A program made the position numbers and the translations under genes. From the NCBI GenBank assembly GCA_017853815.1, contig JAFMIT010000057.1, positions 1-9,743 of the forward strand: 9,743 nt of DNA, given 5' to 3'. Source of the DNA: Actinomycetota bacterium. GTDB taxonomy: Bacteria; Actinomycetota; Actinomycetes; S36-B12; UBA5976. The number at the start of each line of letters is the position of its first letter. Positions within the stretch are counted from its first letter, which is position 1. This document shows positions 6,660 to 9,743 of this stretch, in pieces. The notes under the pieces were generated by a model. The model saw only the letters and a list, made by a program, of their open reading frames with translations. It ran no database searches and had not been told where the DNA came from.

Positions 6660-7376
6660 ATGCGCAAAATCCTCGCCCTCATCGCCATGTGCCTGATGCT
6701 GACTTCCTGCATGCAGGCGGATATGAATCTCACCATTAGCAGCGATGACAAGGTCAATGGTCAGCTCACGATTGCTTTCGAAGAGGCGGCCCTCGCGCAG
6801 AGCAAAGTCACGGCCAACCAGCTGCTCGAAAACGAAAACCTTTTCGGCAACTCTGACGGCACTGGTCTTGCCACGACGGACTTCAAAAAAGACGGTCTCG
6901 TCGGCAAGACCTACAACTTCAACGACATGCCTCTGAGCCAGCTCGCACGCGCATTTGGCAACGACGGCAAGTCGCTCAGCATCACCCGCAAGGGCGATCA
7001 GATCCTCACCACAGGCGTGATGGACCTGAGCCAAGGCCTCGATGGTCTCGACCCCAAGAGTCTCGAAATGCTCAAGACTCTCAGCTCCACCATCACCATC
7101 ACCTACCCCGGCACGATCGTCTCGACCAAGGGTCAACAAGACGGCAATACCGTCACCTGGGTGACCAAAGTGGGCGAGAAGTCAGACTTCACCACGGTGG
7201 TTAACTCCAAGTTTGAGGTGCCAGCCGCGCTCGGCACCCCGACCCAAGGCTCTACCAGCACCGGAATCGTGGTTGGCGCTCTCGCTCTAGTCGCGGCCCT
7301 CGTCGGCTTGACGCTCGCTCGCCGCAAGAAGGACGCGAGCCCAGACTCAGGCACAGAATCGAGCCCAGAGGCCTAA
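6660..7376 (+). CDS. lppM: LppM-family membrane-anchored lipoprotein
   Basis: The 238-residue protein begins with a short signal peptide (MRKILALIAMCLM) and a lipobox LTSC, so Cys17 is the predicted lipidated residue after cleavage. A mainly beta-type extracytoplasmic domain follows, of the LppM (DUF3153) type, with NLTISSDDKVNGQLTIAF near its start and a TITITYPG segment near residue 150. A second hydrophobic helix at about 200-220, then RRKK and an acidic serine-rich tail, would anchor the C-terminus with the tail inside. A lipobox plus C-terminal helix is the layout of mycobacterial LppM (Rv2171), a surface protein linked to phagocytosis and phagosome handling; in a free-living organism the role would be different and is unknown. 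The start is the ATG at the predicted transcription start, with no Shine-Dalgarno. The gene is single, with rpsF starting 175 bp downstream from its own probable promoter. Confidence 0.75.
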   Translation: MRKILALIAMCLMLTSCMQADMNLTISSDDKVNGQLTIAFEEAALAQSKVTANQLLENENLFGNSDGTGLATTDFKKDGLVGKTYNFNDMPLSQLARAFGNDGKSLSITRKGDQILTTGVMDLSQGLDGLDPKSLEMLKTLSSTITITYPGTIVSTKGQQDGNTVTWVTKVGEKSDFTTVVNSKFEVPAALGTPTQGSTSTGIVVGALALVAALVGLTLARRKKDASPDSGTESSPEA

Positions 7377-7418
7377 TCGCGGCCTAGTAAGGGCTCAGTT
7401 CGGCCCAAAAACTGGGGT

Positions 7419-7448
7419 TTGGGGTTTGTCACCCTTCATGGGTACCCT
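7419..7448 (+). promoter_or_regulatory. Probable promoter of the rpsF-ssb-rpsR-rplI operon
   Basis: TTGGGG (7419-7424, TTG of the -35 consensus) and TACCCT (7443-7448, TAnnnT) are separated by 18 bases, predicting a start near 7455 and a leader of about 97 nt. The -10 is embedded in the palindrome GGGTACCC and in a set of ACCCTT direct repeats (7431, 7444, 7455). The upstream part of the gap (7377-7418) holds only G-rich tracts and weak symmetries. Confidence 0.4.
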
Positions 7449-7457
7449 TCGCTCACC

Positions 7458-7487
7458 CTTTTGGCCGATCAGATATCGGCTTAAAAG
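7458..7487 (+). ncRNA. Leader hairpin I upstream of rpsF
   Basis: CTTTTGGCCGAT (7458-7469) can pair with ATCGGC-TT-AAAAG (7475-7487) around the loop CAGAT: six perfect pairs next to the loop, then a G-T wobble with one extra T, then five perfect pairs. No U-tract follows, so it is not a standard terminator. It would form right at the 5' end of the predicted leader, where it could stabilise the mRNA or present a protein site. Confidence 0.5.
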
Positions 7488-7495
7488 AACGCAAT

Positions 7496-7543
7496 GCCCT
7501 CCTGCCACGGAAGGACCGTGGCCGATTTAGCCCGTAGGAGGTG
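7496..7543 (+). promoter_or_regulatory. Candidate S6:S18-binding leader RNA that sequesters the rpsF Shine-Dalgarno
   Basis: Two helices stack directly. CCTCCT (7498-7503) pairs with AGGAGG (7536-7541), which is the rpsF Shine-Dalgarno. GCCACGG (7504-7510) pairs perfectly with CCGTGGC (7516-7522) across the loop AAGGA. The 3' strand between them forms a 13-nt one-sided bulge (7523-7535) containing CCG at 7532-7534. A helix-bulge-helix with a CCG in an asymmetric bulge is the known shape of the widespread rpsF leader motif, which mimics the 16S rRNA site and is bound by S6:S18 to repress the operon. Placement directly before rpsF, with rpsR in the same operon, fits autoregulation. The pairings are seen; binding is inferred from the known family. 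Confidence 0.6.
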
Positions 7544-7551
7544 TTTAACGC

Positions 7552-7842
7552 ATGCGTCATTACGAAGTAATGGTCATCCTCGATCCAGATCTCGAGGAGC
7601 GCACTGTCGCACCATCACTCGACACGTACCTCAACGTCATCACAAAAGATGGCGGCACCGTGAACAAGGTGGACATCTGGGGACGTCGCCGTTTGGCATA
7701 TGACATCAACAAGAAACCAGAAGGCATCTACGCCGTTCTTGACATGACCTGCTCACCAGCAGCTGTCGCCGAGTTGGATCGCCAGCTCAGCCTCAACGAG
7801 TCTGTGATGCGCACCAAGGTCATGCGTCCGGATCAGCGCTAA
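7552..7842 (+). CDS. rpsF: 30S ribosomal protein S6
   Basis: The 96-residue protein is a complete bS6, which binds the central domain of 16S rRNA as a pair with S18. It starts MRHYEVMVILDPDL and has the conserved GG-VNKVDIWGRRRLAYDINKKPEGIYAV core and a basic C-terminus (MRTKVMRPDQR). The ATG follows a strong AGGAGG ten bases upstream that is predicted to be masked by the leader structure. It heads the operon with ssb 25 bp downstream. It is probably under feedback control by its own product together with S18. Confidence 0.98.
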   Translation: MRHYEVMVILDPDLEERTVAPSLDTYLNVITKDGGTVNKVDIWGRRRLAYDINKKPEGIYAVLDMTCSPAAVAELDRQLSLNESVMRTKVMRPDQR

Positions 7843-7867
7843 GCCCTTAATAGTCTGAGAGACCATC

Positions 7868-8353
7868 ATGGCAGTAGGCGATATTCAGGTTACGTTCGTG
7901 GGAAACCTCACGAGCGATCCAGAGCTGCGCTTCACCCCTTCGGGTGCTGCAGTTGCCAACTTCACCGTTGCTTGCACTCCACGTTCGCTGGATAAGCAAA
8001 CCAACGAGTGGAAGGACGGCGAAACCACTTTCTTGCGTTGCCAGGTGTGGCGTCAATACGCAGAGAACGTTGCCGAGTCACTGACTCGCGGCGCTCGCGT
8101 CATTGTCACCGGCCGCCTCAAGCAGCGTTCTTACGAAACCAAAGAAGGTGAAAAGCGCACAGCAATTGAAGTTGATGTCGAAGACATCGGCCCAGCTTTG
8201 CGCAATGCCACTGTCAAGGTGACCAAGGCTGCAGGCGGTTCGTCTGCTGCTCCTGGCTCTTCAGCTGGTTCTGCTGTTGTTGACGATCCATGGGCACAGC
8301 CAGTTTCTGGCGGTTCATGGGGCGGACAGCCAACGGACGAGCCTCCTTTTTAA
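7868..8353 (+). CDS. ssb: Single-stranded DNA-binding protein
   Basis: The 161-residue SSB binds and protects single-stranded DNA in replication, recombination and repair, acting as a tetramer. The N-terminal OB-fold (about 1-112) begins MAVGDIQVTFVGNLTSDPELRFT and contains FLRCQVWRQYAENVAESL and VIVTGRLKQRSYETKEGEKR. A short Gly/Ser/Ala-rich linker follows, then the acidic tip DEPPF that recruits partner proteins. The linker is short compared with many actinobacterial SSBs. The ribosome site is weak (GAGAGA, 5 bases before the ATG), which suggests much of its translation relies on coupling or on the context after rpsF. Placement between rpsF and rpsR is the conserved bacterial arrangement. 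Confidence 0.97.
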   Translation: MAVGDIQVTFVGNLTSDPELRFTPSGAAVANFTVACTPRSLDKQTNEWKDGETTFLRCQVWRQYAENVAESLTRGARVIVTGRLKQRSYETKEGEKRTAIEVDVEDIGPALRNATVKVTKAAGGSSAAPGSSAGSAVVDDPWAQPVSGGSWGGQPTDEPPF

Positions 8354-8374
8354 TCATCCACTTATTCGGCCCAT

Positions 8375-8419
8375 CCCGACCCACAACTGACGGACTAGTT
8401 CTTCAGCTCACAAGTCGGG
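8375..8419 (+). repeat. Weak inverted repeat in the ssb-rpsR spacer
   Basis: CCCGAC (8375-8380) and GTCGGG (8414-8419) are complementary, enclosing shorter possible pairings such as CTGA (8387-8390) with TCAG (8403-8406). The 92-bp spacer is the longest inside the operon and could hold an RNA structure or processing site that sets rpsR-rplI levels separately from rpsF-ssb. No clear promoter is visible. The pairing is short and could be chance. Confidence 0.3.
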
Positions 8420-8445
8420 CTACGTAAAGAAATCGGAGCACCACG

Positions 8446-8682
8446 ATGGCCAAACCACCAGTACGCAAACTCAAGAAGAAGGTCTGCTCTTTCTGCAAAG
8501 AAAAAGCAAAGTCGGTTGACTACAAGGACACCAACCTTCTTCGTAAGTTCATTTCAGATCGCGGCAAGATTCGCGCTCGTCGTGTCACTGGCTGCTGCAC
8601 TCGCCACCAGCGCGATATTGCAATGGCAGTCAAGAATGCACGCGAAGTTGCACTTCTTCCGTACACCTCGACGGCACGCTAA
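8446..8682 (+). CDS. rpsR: 30S ribosomal protein S18, zinc-binding form
   Basis: The 78-residue bS18 pairs with S6 on the small-subunit platform. It has the conserved YKDTNLLRKFISDRGKIRARRVTG centre and VALLPYTS end. Cys14-x-x-Cys17 and Cys51-x-x-His54 (CTRH) form the zinc site of the C+ type, like mycobacterial S18-1; many actinobacteria also carry a zinc-free copy for zinc starvation, none of which is in this window. An extra cysteine precedes the motif (Cys50). GGAG at 8435-8438 lies seven bases before the ATG. It is followed by rplI after 11 bp, and its stop overlaps the rplI Shine-Dalgarno. Confidence 0.97.
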   Translation: MAKPPVRKLKKKVCSFCKEKAKSVDYKDTNLLRKFISDRGKIRARRVTGCCTRHQRDIAMAVKNAREVALLPYTSTAR

Positions 8683-8693
8683 GGAGTCTGTTT

Positions 8694-9140
8694 ATGAAGC
8701 TCATTCTTACTCAGGCTGTTGACGGCCTCGGCGTCCCAGGCGACGTTGTCGAAGTGAAGGACGGCTACGGCCGTAACTTCTTGCAGCCACGCGGCCTTGC
8801 AGTTGCATGGACCACCGGCGGCGAGAAGCAAGCAACCCAGATTCGTCGTGCACAGAAGTCACGCGAAATCCGCGGCATTGAACATGCCAAGGAAGTCAAG
8901 GCTGCACTCGAAGCTGCAAACGTTGTTCTCAAGTCACATGCTGGCGACAACGGCAAGCTCTTCGGTTCTGTCACTGCTAACGACGTCGTTCTCGCCGTCA
9001 AGGCAGCTGGCGGTCCAGCTCTCGACAAGCGCGCGATCACTTTGCCAGGCCACATCAAGATGGTCGGCAAGCACAAGGTTGGCGTTCGCCTGCATCCTGC
9101 AGTCGAAGCATCTTTCGCAATCGAAGTTGTTGCTGGCTAA
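8694..9140 (+). CDS. rplI: 50S ribosomal protein L9
   Basis: The 148-residue bL9 is full length. It has the N-terminal rRNA-binding domain (MKLILTQAVDGLGVPGDVVE and DGYGRNFLQPRGLA), a long connecting helix (about 41-76, EKQATQIRRAQKS onward) and the C-terminal domain with GKLFGSVTANDV and a GVRLHPAVEASFAIEVV end. L9 binds 23S rRNA near the L1 stalk and limits frameshifting. AAGGAG at 8681-8686, seven bases before the ATG, is a near-ideal ribosome site and begins within the stop codon of rpsR. The operon ends here at a strong terminator; dnaB, which often follows rplI, is not present in this window. Confidence 0.98.
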   Translation: MKLILTQAVDGLGVPGDVVEVKDGYGRNFLQPRGLAVAWTTGGEKQATQIRRAQKSREIRGIEHAKEVKAALEAANVVLKSHAGDNGKLFGSVTANDVVLAVKAAGGPALDKRAITLPGHIKMVGKHKVGVRLHPAVEASFAIEVVAG

Positions 9141-9154
9141 TTAGCTAAAACCTC

Positions 9155-9183
9155 AAAAGGCCCGGGTATCCCCCGGGCCTTTT
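9155..9183. terminator. Intrinsic terminator, probably bidirectional
   Basis: AAAAGGCCCGGG (9155-9166) pairs perfectly with CCCGGGCCTTTT (9172-9183) around the loop TATCC: a 12-bp stem with an 8-bp GC core, with T-tract on both strands. It ends the rpsF-rplI operon on the plus strand and can equally stop the convergent vanZ-like transcript on the minus strand. Confidence 0.92.
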
Positions 9184-9186
9184 GCT

Positions 9187-9274
9187 CGTGGTACGAGTTC
9201 AAAACACAACTGGTACGTGAGAACGTCGCCACCGGTACGTCAGAACGTCGCATCTGGTACGTGAAAGCGTCGCA
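9187..9274. repeat. 22-bp direct tandem repeats (three full units plus a degenerate one)
   Basis: The core GGTACGTGAGAACGTCGC recurs at 9212-9229, 9234-9251 (one change, GTCA) and 9256-9273 (two changes, GTGAAAGCG), a strict 22-bp period. A fourth copy keeps only GGTACG at 9190-9195, again 22 bp away, and then diverges. The array lies between the operon terminator and the vanZ-like gene and covers that gene's last 12 codons or so; its stop codon (9240-9242) is in the middle unit. The period is close to two helical turns, as expected of arrayed protein sites, but a relic of a mobile-element end or simple slippage are alternatives. Confidence 0.85.
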
Positions 9275-9743
9275 TGACTGCGAATAGCAACAACACTCCA
9301 CCGACATTCATCGCAATGTCAGCTAACTCAAAGGCGCGTCTTAAACCGGGCACGCCACCCTGAACAGCTTCGCACGCAACAATGAACAGCGTGCATGCCA
9401 CGAGCACTCGCGCACGAGACCACTGCGCATTAACAAGCAGCACGACCGTCATCGGCCACAACACAAACAAATTCCCAATCGCCCACGCTTGCGCAAACAC
9501 TGGATCCGCCGCACCAGTCGGCAATAACAGCATCTGCTTCACACCGCGCAGCACATCGGTCGAAACTTTGATGAGCACTTCACCTTGTCGCTCCGGCAAC
9601 TGCACAAACAAGCCGACCATTGTCAGTAACGCAACCACACTCACAGCGCGCACGGCACTGACTCGCGCCGCCCACGGCGAGCGCAGCCACCACACCGAAC
9701 CGCCTACCACGCACCCAATAGCTGCGTAGAGAACTACAACATC
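9240..9743 (-). CDS. VanZ-like membrane protein (partial, 5' end outside window)
   Basis: The frame is open from the right edge to a TGA at 9240-9242 (167 residues here). A GTG at 9710-9708 is possible as a start but has no Shine-Dalgarno, and the codons upstream to the edge (DVVVLYAAIGC) are hydrophobic and continue the first membrane segment, so the true start probably lies outside. Four to five hydrophobic segments are visible. The VanZ-type signature is AIGNLFVLWP, then a helix ending ACEAVQGGVPGLRRAFELADIAMNVGG, with the Glu-Gln, Arg and Asp-Asn positions typical of the family. VanZ proteins confer low-level teicoplanin resistance in enterococci, but most chromosomal homologues have no known role; a cell-envelope function is likely. 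The last residues (RRFHVPDATF) are encoded by the 22-bp repeats. Confidence 0.75.
   Translation of the reverse strand, partial: DVVVLYAAIGCVVGGSVWWLRSPWAARVSAVRAVSVVALLTMVGLFVQLPERQGEVLIKVSTDVLRGVKQMLLLPTGAADPVFAQAWAIGNLFVLWPMTVVLLVNAQWSRARVLVACTLFIVACEAVQGGVPGLRRAFELADIAMNVGGVLLLFAVMRRFHVPDATF

Noticed and set aside
6636..7139. Minus-strand open frame opposite the lppM-like gene
   Set aside because: The plus-strand frame has a signal peptide, lipobox and C-terminal membrane helix; the antisense frame shows no domain.
7391..7424. G-rich stretch with GGGGTTTGGGG and the symmetry CCCAAA/TTTGGG (7404-7409/7418-7423), as a lppM terminator or G-quadruplex
   Set aside because: No U-run follows the stem, and the four G-tracts needed for a quadruplex are too far apart (gaps of about 20 and 15 bases). 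It overlaps the probable rpsF -35.
9187..9274. The 22-bp repeats as a CRISPR array
   Set aside because: Units abut with no unique spacers, are fewer than four, and no cas gene is nearby.
9708..9710. GTG as the start of the vanZ-like gene
   Set aside because: No ribosome site or TAnnnT box at the leaderless distance, and the frame stays open and hydrophobic to the window edge.
9382..9729. Plus-strand open frame of 115 codons opposite the vanZ-like gene
   Set aside because: The minus-strand product has clear membrane segments and the VanZ signature; the plus-strand product is low-complexity Thr/Ser with no features.

Overview
The window is a compact chromosomal segment of an actinobacterium. 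The ends of the block match the ponA1 - Rv0051 - rpsF - ssb - rpsR1 - rplI neighbourhood of Mycobacterium. The alanine-racemase-like gene next to a FemX-type gene upstream of rpsF resembles the arrangement around femX in Streptomyces. Genes are tightly packed, the S18 protein is the zinc-binding form, and there are an LppM-type lipoprotein and actinobacterial-looking -10 boxes (TAnnnT). By eye, base composition is moderately GC-rich rather than very high. A streamlined, possibly aquatic, actinobacterium would fit, but the genus cannot be fixed from this sequence.

Layout. From 1 to about 3517 (+): the C-terminal part of a class A penicillin-binding protein, then two related GT87-like membrane glycosyltransferases, the second overlapping the first by 14 bp. 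From 3575 to 4732 (+): an alanine-racemase-like PLP protein, apparently from its own leaderless promoter. From 6607 down to 4714 (-): an exonuclease III gene coupled by an 8-bp overlap to a FemX-like aminoacyltransferase, which runs head-on into the racemase-like gene and overlaps it by 19 bp. From 6660 to 7376 (+): an LppM-like lipoprotein, divergent from exonuclease III. From about 7419 to 9183 (+): the ribosomal/replication operon rpsF-ssb-rpsR-rplI, with a structured leader at its front and a strong intrinsic terminator at its end. From 9743 to 9240 (-): a VanZ-like membrane protein that runs off the right edge and whose 3' end lies in a short array of 22-bp tandem repeats.

How the genes work together. 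The left half is cell-envelope work: peptidoglycan polymerisation and crosslinking, polyprenyl-phosphate-sugar-dependent glycosyl transfer outside the membrane, and a racemase-like plus Fem-like pair that probably affects the peptide part of lipid II. The right half is translation and single-stranded DNA binding. Most content is conserved core biology. The points most worth a second look are the rpsF leader, which looks like an S6:S18 autoregulatory RNA; TAnnnT boxes at exactly -12 to -7 in front of three start codons that lack Shine-Dalgarno sequences (predicted leaderless mRNAs); the 22-bp repeats at the vanZ end; and the divergent active-site region of the racemase-like protein. I see no CRISPR array, tRNA, rRNA, transposase or obvious novel defence system, and no gene-free stretch longer than about 175 bases.
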